From the NCBI GenBank assembly GCA_934045075.1, contig OW203731.1, positions 14,951,062 through 15,015,061 of the forward strand: a stretch of 64,000 nt of DNA, written 5' to 3'. Source of the DNA: Yponomeuta sedellus (taxonomy: Eukaryota > Arthropoda > Insecta > Lepidoptera > Yponomeutidae). The translations under genes were made by a program, and so were the position numbers. Shown in pieces: positions 40,999-52,728 of the stretch. Below the pieces are notes generated by a model. That model did no database searches. It had not been told where the DNA came from and saw only the letters and a program-made list of their open reading frames with translations. Every line of letters begins with the position of its first letter. The stretch's first letter is position 1.

Positions 40999-41264
40999 CA
41001 ATAAGTCACATAAGTGATGAGGTGAAGGACAGACAGAAGGTTAGGAGAACGCGTAGAAGAATAGAGTGGTAAATCTGGGCTTCCTAGTGGTTGAAAATTG
41101 CAAAAGATGGCGGTAATAAGATATTAAATATTACCATGTGAAATTTACGATGTTTGTGATCGAGTCAATATCTCGTAACCAATCGGAACCAATCGAAAAC
41201 TCTTACAAAATCAAAAATATGTTATGTAGTATTTCAATACTCCATACAAAAAGCCTTCAAACTG

Positions 41265-41640
41265 TGTTCTTCTTCTTGTTTTTCTTCAGGCTATATTATG
41301 TAGTCCACTGCTGAACATAGCCCTCCCCTAATGAGTGCCATAGTGCCCTGTCTTCAGCTTGCCGCATCCAGCATCTGCTGGCAGTTTTTCGCAGATCGTC
41401 ATTCCACCTGGTAGGAGGGCGTCCCACACTACGTTTGCCGAGTCGCGGTCTCCACTCAAGAACACCTTTACTCCAACGGTTGTCGGTACTTCACGAGATA
41501 TGTCGATAACTATGGTTCTCAGTCGGATGCATTCACTACGAAACCTATCCTTCAGAAAAACTCCGAGCATAGCTCTCTCCATAGCTCGCTGAGCGACTTT
41601 GAACCTGTGGACCAACCCTTTCGTGAGTGTCCATGTCTCA
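41265..41640 (-). pseudogene. RTE LINE ORF2 C-terminal part
   Basis: On the minus strand the frame from 41640 has VHRFKVAQRAMERAMLGVFL and RIRTIVIDIS-like residues (here RLRTIVIDISREVP), the conserved block after the RTE reverse transcriptase. Near 41480 the frame shifts: the remaining coding (GRPPTRW and WMRQAEDRALWHSLGEGYVQ equivalents) is in another frame. It ends with AGCCTGAAGAAAAAC-type tail at 41265. It is 5'-truncated, and the polymerase itself is absent. Confidence 0.75.
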
Positions 41641-42469
41641 ATAATTCACGCGACCATCCAGCACAACAAATTCTGAAAAGCAGAATAATGCGAAAAATAA
41701 GCCGTAAAATACGTGTAAAAAACAATTACTTGCAAAAACATCAACCGAAGATGAAAGTTTCTGTATTTGAACCAAAACTTTCGTAAGCACAACACATTGT
41801 AGACTCCGAGCTCCGTCTCTGCTCACCATGGATAAGCTCTGCGAATCGGAGCGAAACCTGGTCGGACTTTTCCGATATAACAACACCCGTAAGTAAATCC
41901 GGACTAAAAGTCTACAAAGTTTCTGTATTTTATTGAAAAATACAGAGGTTGTTTGAAAGATACACGCATTTTACATGTCATAATGCAACTCTAGTTCCTA
42001 GACCAGCACCTTCAGACCACATCTTCTTTTTCAAGTGTGCGTGACACAATAGTCCCCTTACTCGATTTAGGTGCTAAACTTGTGGGAAAGTTTTCACAAG
42101 GCCAAATGGAATTTCAAACTCGTGGAGCTCTAGAATAGGGTACTTTGGTGCCAGCGCGCGTTAATTAGGCGGGAAGTTTTCAAGTTAGACCGGAGCTTGC
42201 TCGTTGGTTTGCTATGATGCGGTTTTGTTTCGTACGATCAGGGACTAAAGGCTTAAATAGCTTATAGTTCAGGATAATTTGAAACTTCCCTGTTGCTGGT
42301 AAGCAGGAAGACCAGAGAGATAGTAATAGAAATTTCAAAATGATTGTAGATAGGCATCTAGTAAAGCTACAGTATGACAAAGAGGTGGTAGCGGAGCGGT
42401 AAAACGTACGGAGTTTTATTTCCAGCGTTTATCAATGACTGCTTTCTAAGTTAGGTACATTTGTCAAGT
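41641..42469. other. No gene recognised
   Basis: Unannotated sequence; 41900-41960 (TTTCTGTATTTTATTGAAAA) resembles 35660 but is short. Confidence 0.4.
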
Positions 42470-42656
42470 TGTAGTAGCAATACCAGTCGCTAACTGAGAA
42501 GGAAAACATCGTTAGGAAACTTTACTATCTAAGGTATTTACATACTTCAGTACTTGAAATGGCCAATCCGCGGTGGGCACTAGTAATGTTTACATACACT
42601 CCATACACTCTCTCAAAGAGGAGGTTTGTGCACTGAAGTGGGACTTTGTAGGCTGC
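42470..42656 (+). repeat. SINE-B body and tail
   Basis: GTAGCAATACCAGTCGCTAA, GAAGGAAAACATCGTTAGGA, CCAATCCGCGGTGGGCACTA and GAAGTGGGACTTTGTAGGC. Confidence 0.6.
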
Positions 42657-43059
42657 ATTATTATAAAGTACTGCTATATTATCGTCATGATGATTATAAC
42701 ACACATTTTGATCTCATTATTTAGGGGTTCTTAATATAACTTTTTAAGAAATCGTATTGATTACTATCCTATATCTGTAACACTCGTAACTAAGTTACAC
42801 CTGTTGTAAATACTAATGCCTACTACTAAAAGTCTTTGTTTTTACTTTTCTCACAAAGTTACTCGAGCGCCTAAACTTCCAGATACAGGGAAGAGTAATT
42901 CACTTTTTCCATGGAACAATATTCTGTAAGTCTATAGCTTAAAGGGATCCAGTCTGTAGGCTAACTAGCACCACTACTTAAAAAAATCACTTCTTATTTT
43001 ACAGTTGGTATTTTATACATTTTAAATGGTATTTGCAAAAAGTGTCTTTACAATTTCTC
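42657..43059. other. No gene recognised
   Basis: Unannotated, AT-rich. Confidence 0.4.
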
Positions 43060-43965
43060 AATCATGATTTTAGAACCCACGTCAAACAACCTCGACCACG
43101 AACCTAGCAGGAATAAATGTCATAAATGCTTGTTAGGAGGGATACTATTTCTCTTCAACAAAGAAATTATAAGAAGGGTTCAGTTTTCAGCAGGAATATA
43201 ATTGGGTGCGCCAGAAAATTCGTGACAGCAAAAACGAGTTAATTGACGTGACTGTTTGTATGACACTAGTGTCGCGCGGCGGCCAGAGTATTCCGCTGGG
43301 CAACACGCGTGAGGTGCGCGAAAGCTCCATGTAGGAAGCACTACATGCTGTTTAATGGAACTAGACAGTAATTATGCCAAAAAAGACCATGGATCCTAAA
43401 ACCACCATAATAATGTTACAGTGATTTTAAAACCTGTCACAAAGAGACTTCACCACGAACCTAGTAGAGATTAATGGCATATAGGTATGCTACTTAATGG
43501 AACTAGATAGCATGTATGCCAAAAACAGCCACGGGTCCTAAAAATCACTATAAACATGTTGTAGTGATTTTAGAATACTTTACAAAGAACCTTCACCACG
43601 AACCTAGTAGAGATAAATGGCATAAATGCTACTAAATAGAATTTTATAGCATTTGTGCCAAAAACGGCCTTGGTCCTAAAAACCACTATAAATATGTTAT
43701 AGTGTTTTTAGAACCTACTATAAAGCACCTTGGTTACGAACCTAGCAGACATAAATGGCGTACATGGGACTAGGTAGCTTTTATGCCGGAAACGGTCGTG
43801 GGTCTAGAAGTCACTATAAACATGTTGCAGTGATTTTAGAACCCACGATAAAGAACCTTAATCACGAACAGGCATAAATAGCATTTATGCTATGTAAAAG
43901 GACTAGAAAGTATTTATGCCAAAAACAGCCATGGGCGCAAAAAATCACTATAAACATAATCGCTA
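43060..43965. repeat. Degenerate tandem hairpin repeat, about 5 units
   Basis: Units of 128-143 bases are anchored at GTGATTTTAGAAC-type words at 43421, 43564, 43702 and 43830, with a partial unit on each side. Each has CACGAACCTAGTAGAGATAA, then GGCATAAATGCTA facing TAGCATTTATGCC, then AGCCACGGGTCCTAAAAATC and ACTATAAACATG facing the next GTGATTTT. So each unit is made of two nested hairpins. Loss of period between units shows age. The GGTCCTAAAAATCA word also occurs near Rep-H at 48960. Confidence 0.75.
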
Positions 43966-44572
43966 GATCGTCAGACACTTTTTGAAAATTCGGTCTGTAA
44001 AACAAAATATAGTGTTACTCCCTGGAGCCCTTTAATGCGATTTGGTAGCCTGTTGTTGTCCGAAAATTACCTCCTTAGCTGGTTTGGCTCTCTCTTCTAT
44101 TGTTACACCATTAAAACTTTACTTTGTAGCTATATGAAAGTTACGCTCGAAGCCAGCCTTTGGGGACACGTTATCGCATATCACACTGTTCTCTGTTTGA
44201 ACACAGCAAGTTACTAAGTACACCCAAAAACACTTTCTACACGGTACAGCAGCAATTAACTCTGCAAACATTTGTATTTGACCTTCCTTCTACTATGTTG
44301 TGGCTGGCGGGATAGCTATGTAAGTGTCTTGAAGGACGTGTTTAGTGCCAGTTAGTGCCGTGATAGACTCGTCTTACATATCTAGTGTGCCCGGTTACAC
44401 CGTCTGTTGGAGAAAAGTTTAGATGATACGCCTTTTTCCAATGAAAACCGATTTATTCGACACACGAAACATAAAAACACAGGCGCCGCGCGCGCATCGT
44501 AGTTGCAGTGGAAAAAGACAGTGACCGTAATTATTTAATAAAGATTAGATTAGTTTCAAACTGATGGGCACT
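43966..44572. other. No gene recognised
   Basis: Unannotated sequence. Confidence 0.4.
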
Positions 44573-44635
44573 CTTAGTTACTAAGCCCACACTCGTTCTT
44601 CCTAAGAGAAAAACTGTGGCATGCAGCGGGATGTC
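44573..44635 (+). repeat. SINE-B 3' fragment
   Basis: TTACTAAGCCCACACTCGTT, CTAAGAGAAAAACTGTGGCA and GCAGCGGGATGTC: decayed SINE-B end. Confidence 0.45.
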
Positions 44636-45235
44636 TATTCTACAAAAAAAGCTTACATTTTAACTATTTATTGCAAACACAGTTTCGTGGCTATTATAAC
44701 AAACATTCCATGAATCGTGACATTGTGTGCATTATAATTATCATAACTTGATTCCGTAATCTATTGCCAAAATAATATATGCTTAAAGTTTTGTGCACTT
44801 TTATTTGATAAATTAGAATAGGACATATAGAACTGTATAGAAGTTGATATTATTAGAACCCCAGGGGCGAGTCTCTAAAATATACTCGTACCGTTGTTTA
44901 ATAGAGGCATATAAGTACGATAATGGCTGTTTCATTGACACTTTTTGTTAGTCTAGTAACCAATCGCATTCCGATTGTATAACCCATGCAAATTAGATAG
45001 GCGCCTCGCGGGACCCAATTTTACTCGCAAGAGACGTCGATTTAATTGGATTGGCTTACACCATTGAAATTACGTTGTACTGCTATTGATTTGAAGGCTA
45101 CCAAATAGTGGAAAATAACAACTATTGCTTATATTAATCAATTGACAAACGATGTGTCCAATAGACTCAAGGTTATTTGATGCTTGCGTGAGGCTGAAGC
45201 CAACGGCGCAGATACCTTTTCGATTTAAACCCTTG
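44636..45235. other. No gene recognised
   Basis: Unannotated sequence. Confidence 0.4.
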
Positions 45236-45545
45236 ACGCAGGAAGGTTTAGGCCATACTCCACCACGTGGGCCGAGTTCGGGTTGGTAGAGGATCGTAAG
45301 ACAGTGGCGGGACTTACTGTCAGAAGTTATCAAGTCGCCCTTAAGGCCTTGGACGTGGCTTGGCGACTGCCATTACATGACAGCCGGCACCAACGACGAC
45401 AAGTGCATTGCGAAGCACGCCACTAGCAGTAGTCACATATCCTGCACCTGGCCGCGCCTGTTGTTGCTTAACTCAAGTGATTGATTCCAATCACTCGGTT
45501 CGACTAGGCTACGAGCGCGTTGTTCGACTAGGCCACGAGCGCTTC
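45236..45545 (-). repeat. Rep-C, missing the tail
   Basis: On the minus strand it goes from the GTGATTGGAATCAATCAC hairpin to GGAGTATGGCCTAAACC. The last 60 bases are missing. GTTCGACTAGGC(C/T)ACGAGCGC occurs twice at its 5' edge. Confidence 0.6.
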
Positions 45546-45854
45546 AAATGCCTTTTAACATATATGAGTTGATATTCGACAGATGGGACTAATCTCATAC
45601 AAATCATTCAATGTGGAGCAAGCCTGATGCTGTTTTAGCTAACCATGGTCATACTATGTATACTACTTATTGTGATGTTCTGCCTTATGCCTAGTACAAT
45701 GTCTATTCTACTAAAATAAATCTTAAATGTCAAAGTTTGTGAAGATGTTTTGAGGTTTGTTATTCAATCACGAAATAACGGCTAGACTTTATACCGGATT
45801 TATGAGAAAAATCGACAAAGATCTGAATTGAGGCTAAGAATACTTGATATGTCG

Positions 45855-45912
45855 CTAATGGGTTCCCGTGGGATAATTCGTAATGCGAGCGTAGCCGCGG
45901 GCTAAAGCTATA
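45855..45912 (+). repeat. Helitron-type 3' end fragment
   Basis: GTTCCCGTGGGATAATTCGT then GCGAGCGTAGCCGCGGGCTA and AAGCTAT: hairpin plus degenerate CTAG end. Confidence 0.45.
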
Positions 45913-46025
45913 ATCATCATCATCAGCCCATTATGTCCCCACCGAGGGGAACGGGTCTCTTCCCTAAGGAAGGTATAGGCCATACTCCACCATGGGGGCC
46001 AAGTCTGGATTGGTGGGGGCTAAAC
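45908..46025 (-). repeat. Rep-C 3' fragment, second subfamily
   Basis: ATCATCATCATCAGCCCATT, ATGTCCCCACCGAGGGGAAC and CCACCATGGGGGCCAAGTCT. The (TGATGA) tail at its 3' end is clear here. Confidence 0.6.
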
Positions 46026-46637
46026 CTAGTGAGGCTTCTAATAAATGCATATCTTTTTTATTTTTCCAAAGAGTCAAGGAATCAATCAATATTTTTTTCT
46101 TTTTTTTCTTGTAGTGGGTTTTTTTAGCCTTTGGAGTTGAGGTCAATTAAGTACACATCAAGCCTTTTTCACGGAAAACAAAATTCCATTAAGAAAAGTT
46201 GAACGGGAAAGCCGTTAAAATCTCCGCCTTCTAAATCTGACGTAATGAAATACTTAATGCGATAAAAATGCTATAAAAACTCCTTTAATTAACCAGCAGA
46301 TCCTTTTTACACGGTTGAAAATCCTTCAAGGTCGCACTGAGGTGGTCGCCACCTACGGTCATGATACACTGTGTTCGTCATGATATAAGTTTCGACGATC
46401 AAAGTTTCTTCTAATATAAGAATTCCGACTTTGGCTACCGTCAGGCGAGGCTGAGGTAAGGAGCAAATTAGTCCTTGTAAGAAAAACGTTTTCTCCTTGA
46501 AACATGTAAGAATTCTTTTTTTTTTAAATTTACATATTAGATTCTCCCCAGATGTTGTTTTGCCGTATTAATTAGTCTACGACCTATTCTCAAACCTACA
46601 CAAAAAATTCAAAAAAACTGATTTGGAGGACTTGAAT
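46026..46637. other. No gene recognised
   Basis: Unannotated sequence. Confidence 0.4.
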
Positions 46638-46795
46638 AGTGCCAGCGCTCTTTCCAAATGAGCTAATAGGCGACTCGCCCGGTGAGTCGCCCATTAGCCC
46701 ATTTGGAAAGAGTGCTGGCACGGATAGCCAGAGGTCACGGGTTCGAATCCCGGGATGGGTGGAATTTTTAGCCTCTAAATAGGTTTTTAAAATAT
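46638..46795 (+). repeat. SINE-A with inverted head
   Basis: 46682-46795 is a plus-strand SINE-A (GAGTCGCCCATTAGCCCATT, GGTCACGGGTTCGAATCCCG, GCCTCTAAATAGG). 46638-46676 is a reversed copy of its first 40 bases, so GTGCCAGCGCTCTTTCCAAA faces TTTGGAAAGAGTGCTGGCAC. This is a small relative of the head-to-head dimers. Confidence 0.75.
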
Positions 46796-48039
46796 ATTTA
46801 ATTGTGTTAGGTATTACATAAAAAATTGGTGGTAACATACCGGAGAAACGACTGCAATGATGCACATTTTCGGTTTACACCTACGTGCAGTCAACAGCAA
46901 TTTGACATATATACATTCTACTTAGTACCGTTATGAGCCCCTTTACGAGGAAAAATAAGGTTGATCAGTTGAATTCGACATTTTGAATGAAGTACCTTCG
47001 AGAAGGTAAGTTAATCTATGGCATCAAATTTACGGTTTTCAAGTTTAGTAGTATTGGTAGAGCAGATATGTTAGTAGGTATTGACGGAAGCAATGTAGTA
47101 GAACTTCTCGTTTATTCCGCAAGAGTAAACTGTTTTTAGAGAATTTTCTTGGAAAATGTTGTTCGTGGAAAATGGTTTTATGTTGTTAACATTAAATGCG
47201 ATCTTTTATTCCTAAATTTTGTACGTAAAGTTTTGTGCTCCATCTAATGAAGCCCTCTTTGAAATTTTAACACTACACTTTCAGACGTTAATAATAGCCT
47301 TCAGTTGCAAAACATCATATAGTAAAGAGTTATTAAGCTTAGATAATAATACTTAGGTCTTTAAATATATATTTTTTTGTTGTAGACGATAAATTATTTC
47401 TAATCTACTCCAAGTGATATACAAAAGGGTCTTGAATTAAAGGCCGAAGGTAGTTATTGCATGCATTAGTTCTAAGTATTACTGTAAACAATAAGGATAC
47501 ACCTGGTAATAACGTCATTATGTCGTATTTTGCGGATACACGTTTTCTATGTCTGTCGAAATAGCTGATGTTTCTTTCTTTATCTTTGGTTTTTTTTTTG
47601 TTTTTCTTTTTAAAAGTGAAGATTTATAATTGGCCTTCAGCTATTAATTAATTTTATGTACAATTGTAATGCGGCTGTTAATCTTCCTAATAGAAATAAA
47701 TAAAATAAATAGATGAAATAAAAGTAAAACTCGTTAAACCGACAGAACTAAGCAAGAGTCTGTCCTACAACTTTGTCCATCTTTCGTAAGGGTGACGCAA
47801 AGTCTCATTCCGCAGATAGTAAATACCGTGCGTTGCTGTCGCTATTCCAGTCGCAGCCACAAAAACACAGTCGTGACGAAAAACAAGCAATTTCATGGGT
47901 TTTTAATTACGACAGATCAATGAAGGGCCGAGTTGTTGACCAGTGGAACACATCTGTCTGGTGAAATGAAGGAAATTATTGTGTTAAAAAGTTTAGTTTC
48001 CCACGTTAGAGACTAAATGTCCCGATTTTAATTGACTTC
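46796..48039. other. No gene recognised
   Basis: Mostly unique. 47630-47730 ends in (AAATAAAT) words like a LINE 3' end. The 63-codon frame at 47773 has no recognisable domain. Confidence 0.4.
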
Positions 48040-48497
48040 AGGCGCTTTGGCGTGGTAACAAATGCCGCCAATGGAATAAAAATCCCAACTTGTTATACCC
48101 AATACGTTTTTTTTAAAGTCGTCGTCGTCGTCAGGCTATACTAGTCCACTGCTGGACATAGCCCTCCCCTAAAGAGCGCCACGTTGTGCTATCATAGGGG
48201 GTAATGCTCATTATCCCCACGCTGGGCATGCGGGTTGGGGATCGCAGTTCGGTAAATTGTACTGCAGGGGGCGCTGCTGCCCACCCCCCGGTTTGTGTCC
48301 CTTAGTCGCTTTTTACGACACCCGCGGGAAGAATTGGGTTGGTGCTATTCTCTAGGCCAACACCACACAGCACTTTTTTTAAAGTAAACATCATAAATAT
48401 TAACCATGACCACTTTTACAGATATAAAGATTTTTAATGTCTTTTTTTAAAGAACGTATTATAAATTGGTGGCGCTAGTAAGCAGCCAAAGCGCCTT
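48040..48497. repeat. Rep-H with a nested retroelement
   Basis: The left end AGGCGCTTTGGCGTGGTAAC and the right end GTAAGCAGCCAAAGCGCCTT are inverted, and the match continues inward to GCCGCCAATGG and ATTGGTGGCGC. The inner sequence has AATGGAATAAAAATC and an AT-rich core. A 254-base retroelement splits it. No ORF. Confidence 0.55.
48108..48385 (-). repeat. RTE-tailed non-autonomous unit in Rep-H
   Basis: TTTTTTTAAAGT at 48108-48119 and 48374-48385 flanks 48120-48373. On the minus strand it runs GTGCTGTGTGGTGTTGGCCT to GCTATGTCCAGCAGTGGACT and ends GCCTGACGACGACGACG. It is the same family as 5985-6250, with a (GAC)n rather than (GAA)n tail. Confidence 0.7.
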
Positions 48498-48639
48498 AAC
48501 AGAATGAATAAAAATGTACAAAATCCCGCGCACTTACGGTTGCGATATTTTCTTTAAATTTTATAGACCAGGAAACGCAGAAATAGCAAGCCTGGAATGC
48601 AAGCCTGGTTGCCAGAAATAGCAAGCCTGGTTGCCTGGA

Positions 48640-48745
48640 ATAAATTGCTTTTAGCAATAAGGCCACCAATTGTACTTTGTATCTTTACATGTTTTAAAAT
48701 ATGTGGTCTAGTTTACAATAAAGAATATTCTTAATTTAAATCTTA
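48640..48745 (+). repeat. LINE 3' end fragment
   Basis: GGTTGCCTGGAATAAATTGC, TTAGCAATAAGGCCACCAAT and TTTACAATAAAGAATATTC. Sister of 4110-4238. AGCAAGCCTGG is repeated three times just upstream. Confidence 0.5.
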
Positions 48746-49784
48746 ACGCAGAAACTTAGAGGAAACACTAATGGAAAAAATCGTATATTTTCTTACAGAT
48801 CGTTTTTCTAAAAAGTGTATCACAGAAACATGTTTTTAGAAACCGAGTAGCCCGTGACCGAGAAACTAGAATCACGGATGGGACTAGAATCCTTAACCAT
48901 AAATCAATCCTAGGTTTTGGGTATACGTTTAAGTTCTTTGGTTTCAGGATCGCGGCCATGGGTCCTAAAAATCAGTGTTAACATAATGGAGATATTGTAC
49001 TGACACATCTGAAAAAGAAATGTTTTTTCCATTTCCATTTTTCTTCATTCCACTAGTATAACAATGCGCCACCGAAGCAAAACAATTTGTGGAATAAAAA
49101 TATTTTCGGCTTTGTTGGTGCTACTGTGGCGCGCTTCAAGACGCGGTGCGAACGCGGTGCCTCAAATTTAATCTGAAAATAACTAACCCCTAGATTTACT
49201 TTGATTACCTAAAGATAGATAAGCCAGGCCGGAGTCATTCGGCGATGCCTAGTTGGACTCATTCGACAAAATTTCAAGATTTCTAATTTCGGGTAAGTCA
49301 ATCCAAGGTAATAATGGGTAAACCCTATGGTATTTTACATTAAACACAGGCACTTTATAATTACGGAACTAGCATAAAAAAATTATGTCTGTGGAATGCT
49401 GAAGTATTTAACACTAGACACTATCTTAGAACAACACAAATTTGTCTTTACAGTAAAATAATGGTAAAGGTAAGTAAATAAAAGTGATAACATGTATGTG
49501 GGAAATGCAAAACTAAACGGGCCTTGGCGCAGCTTGTGCAGGAATTAAATAAATTCAGAGCGCTAATATTACGCCGGTACCCGGTGTAGACAATAGACAT
49601 GCTGAGCCATGAGAGGTCTATACTGTGGATTGTATGCCTAATAGTTCCCGTACTCTCAACGATAATATGGCCTAATGCGCTTCGTTTATTAAAAATTTTG
49701 CAAAAAAAATCGTTCCGATTTTAAGTCTAATAATATTTCTCAGAATTCAAACATCTTATAAGTCGTCATTACTGACATATGGCA
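48746..49784. other. Unannotated, with Rep-H-like words
   Basis: ATCGCGGCCATGGGTCCTAA at about 48950 matches the 43060-43965 repeat. GTTGGTGCTACTGTGGCGCG at 49116 is Rep-H-like. No coding signature. Confidence 0.35.
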
Positions 49785-50600
49785 TCGAGTCCGGACCACA
49801 ATAACTGTTCATTTAGCATGCACACCTTAAAGCCAGAAAGAACGAGAGACTCGCGTCGAACGATGTGTGCTCGTATGATGCGGAGACTCAAGCGTAGAGA
49901 AAAGCTTTTCTCGAAGCGTGCATGCGATATGAGTTGATACGACTCTAGTGCGCTCACAGGAGTCACGTTAATTAGAGAACGTCACATCCAGAGAAAGGCA
50001 AGATTTGACAAAGTTTCGCATCGCCTGACGCGTGCTGGGCCATGAGAGGGTGAAAATACGGCTGTTCGCTTAGCATGCACGCCTCGAGAAAGTCAAGAAA
50101 GAAAAACAGCTGCCGCCGTTCAATGTGTGCTCGCCTTATAGGATGCGGAGAGTCAAGCGTAGAGAAAAAGTTTTCTCGAAGCTTGCATGCGATATGACTC
50201 GTGTGCGCTCACAGGAGTAACGTTAATTAGAGAACATCACATCCAGAGATAGGCAAGAATCGACAAAGTTTCTTACCATCCGCTGCGTGGTGACGAGAGG
50301 CGTACTAGAGTACGGCTGTTCACTTAGCACGCACGTTTCGAGAAAGGCAAGGAAGAAAAAATCATGCAGTTCTGTTTGCAGGATTCGTAAACGCAAGAAT
50401 AGAGATAAGCTTTTCTCTTGACGACTCTTGAGCGCTCACAATGGCGTCAATTAGAGAACGTCACGTCCCGAGAAAGCCGAGAGTTGACGAAGTTTTGCAC
50501 TGTCCAATGCGTGGTCATAAAATGCATTCTTGCGTAGATAAAACGTTTTCTCGAGGCGTGAATGCTACACTTATAAAGCATAGAGTACTCCTATGCGTTC
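49785..50600. repeat. Decayed satellite, period about 250
   Basis: TTAGCATGCACGCCTCGAGA-type words recur near 49813, 50070 and 50320. CGCTCACAGG-type words occur at 49951, 50206, 50433 and 50596, followed by TTAATTAGAGAACGTCACAT. Intervals are 255, 227 and 163. A perfect palindrome, GAGAAAAGCTTTTCTC (49897-49912), appears in variant form in each unit. No continuous reading frame. Confidence 0.75.
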
Positions 50601-50908
50601 ACGGCAGTGTTTCGCAAGCGTTTGTGTTGAGCCAACGTTCGCTAATTAGCGCGACGATAAAGTCGCCGCATCAAACAGCTAACAGGGTTGTAGCGTCACG
50701 GCGAGCTTGCAGCAGTCCTGTGTTACGAAATGCAACGTTTCAATTTGAGTTCGAACTTCGACAAGGGAAGTTGAAACTCGCACTTTAATGAGTAACCGCA
50801 GCGTTGGCTGTTGAAAGTGACACCTTCTGGCGTCAGTTTTTAGGACCCCGACTACGTTCTCGAAAAGTACGAAGGATCCCAAATTCTGCATCTACTAAAA
50901 AGCTCTAC

Positions 50909-51242
50909 GGCGCTAAGAGGTGCTAACTAGCCATCAATGGAATAAAAATCATAAATGTTTTTTTTCTCAAAGTGAATATCATAAAACTTAACAACTATAA
51001 CAACTATTTTTAGAACCTGCAGTCTAGAACCTAATATCAACAACCTAGAACTTTAATCGATATTCTCTAAAAACCGCTTTAAAGTCCTTCTGCTAGTCCT
51101 AGTCTTGTCAATAGGTTCTAACTAAATCGAGCTACTATATTTATTAAAAAGTATGATTTTCACTTTGAGAAAAAAAACAAAGACGCGTTATAAAAGAAGA
51201 TATGATTTTTTTTTCGCGGCGCTAGTTAGCGCCACCAAGCGT
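50909..51242. repeat. Rep-H copy 2
   Basis: GGCGCTAAGAGGTGCTAACT at the left and GGCGCTAGTTAGCGCCACCA at the right are imperfect inverted ends. The inside has AATGGAATAAAAATCATAAA as in copy 1. It lies just before the assembly gap. Confidence 0.5.
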
Positions 51243-51308
51243 CTGAAAGCAATAAGACCGCTGAGCCGGAGCCAATTTACATTTGCGATACCTACGTGAC
51301 AAGGTAAG

Positions 51309-51508
51309 NNNNNNNNNNNNNNNNNNNNNNNNNNNNNNNNNNNNNNNNNNNNNNNNNNNNNNNNNNNNNNNNNNNNNNNNNNNNNNNNNNNNNNNNNNNN
51401 NNNNNNNNNNNNNNNNNNNNNNNNNNNNNNNNNNNNNNNNNNNNNNNNNNNNNNNNNNNNNNNNNNNNNNNNNNNNNNNNNNNNNNNNNNNNNNNNNNNN
51501 NNNNNNNN
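51309..51508. other. Assembly gap, 200 N
   Basis: Exactly 200 unknown bases, a scaffold gap. True size may differ. It lies next to Rep-H and the satellite, so repeat content probably caused it. Confidence 0.99.
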
Positions 51509-51756
51509 AGAGTAGGTTTCGGCTTTCGCCGAAAGCACACGAGTAATACTATACTTTCTGCTCCGTATAAAACTTTTCTTTACTATTTTGAAAAGTTATG
51601 AAAAGTTATGTGTCATATTAGTTCCGATATTTACGAATATATCCTATTCTTTTATCCGATAGTAGCCGAGGTATATTCTAAAAGCTAACATACTATGACA
51701 ACTGCCTTAAGCGTTGCGTGCGCAGATTCTTTGTTCTAATCGAACTTTTGTTGAAC

Positions 51757-51869
51757 AAGATCTTTCATATATAAATAGGTTTAAATAGGTTTTATTTAAA
51801 TAGGTTTTGAAAAATTGTCCTTAGCACGGGTTAGTGCATTATAAATAAAAATAGTATAAGATCTTTCAT
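51757..51869 (+). repeat. SINE-A tail only, with target duplication
   Basis: AAGATCTTTCAT at 51757-51768 and 51858-51869 flanks 51769-51857, which holds just the 3' tail (AATAGGTTTTGAAAAATTGT, CCTTAGCACGGGTTAGTGCA). AAATAGGTTT is repeated three times at its 5' end. It shows that severe 5' truncation occurs in this family. Confidence 0.85.
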
Positions 51870-52728
51870 CTTTTTTTCACGTATTTACTTAAAAGTAATT
51901 AGTCTTACTAGTAACCCCGGGTTTGAAACCACCCAAATTTCATAATTTATTATTAGTTAGAAGCTGGTTGCTATTGAATCTAATTTTAGTTTTGGTGTAT
52001 CACATTTCTTAATCCTATCAGCATGTAAGCCTGGCTTTTGTGTGCGTAGGTCGTTAGGAGGAGGCTGTGGGAAACTTGCGGTTTACAGTGTTAAGTGTGT
52101 TATTAACTGTGTACAGACAACCCGCATATCAACCTTCACATTTTTGTTGCATAGTTGCCCGTAGCGTTTTTCGTCCAGAGCGCTCGCGGGTAAAAGTTGA
52201 TCTACAAATGCATGTACAATGGCAGCACACCGATATTTACATCTACTTAGTTACATTATGGGTAGTTTTGCAATTTGTGTGTAAAATTTGACGCGCTGTA
52301 GACTGTACTAACTGTCTTTTCGACTCAATTTCGTGGGACTCAGAGTAGGTCCTCCGCAACTTTACTTCAATTAGGTGTAGAGTTTTTGTAACTAAATGTT
52401 AATTTTCTTTAATGTGACATCAAACAAAAATGTTAAATATTGAAATCCTAAAACCAAATTCAAAACTCGCAATTCATCAAATCAAAAAGGTTTTAAACAT
52501 ATAACAAGGAAACTGCGGCTTAATGAACGTTACAAGTTAATCTAGAGAAAAAATTGACAAAAAAGCCTTTGACTTAGTCTTTTCAAAGTCCTTAATTAAC
52601 AGAGTTTACATTATATTACAAAACCTAGAACTCATGCACTGTACTTGCTTTGATTACTTCCAGACATCATTGTCTTCTTATGGATAATCCTTTATGGTAT
52701 ATTTACTGAACCCCGTTTTGGGCAAGCT
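51870..52728. other. No gene recognised
   Basis: Apparently unique sequence. The 74-codon frame at 52067 has no domain. Confidence 0.4.

Noticed and set aside
51188..51546. ORFs across the gap
   Set aside because: They consist of N-derived X residues.
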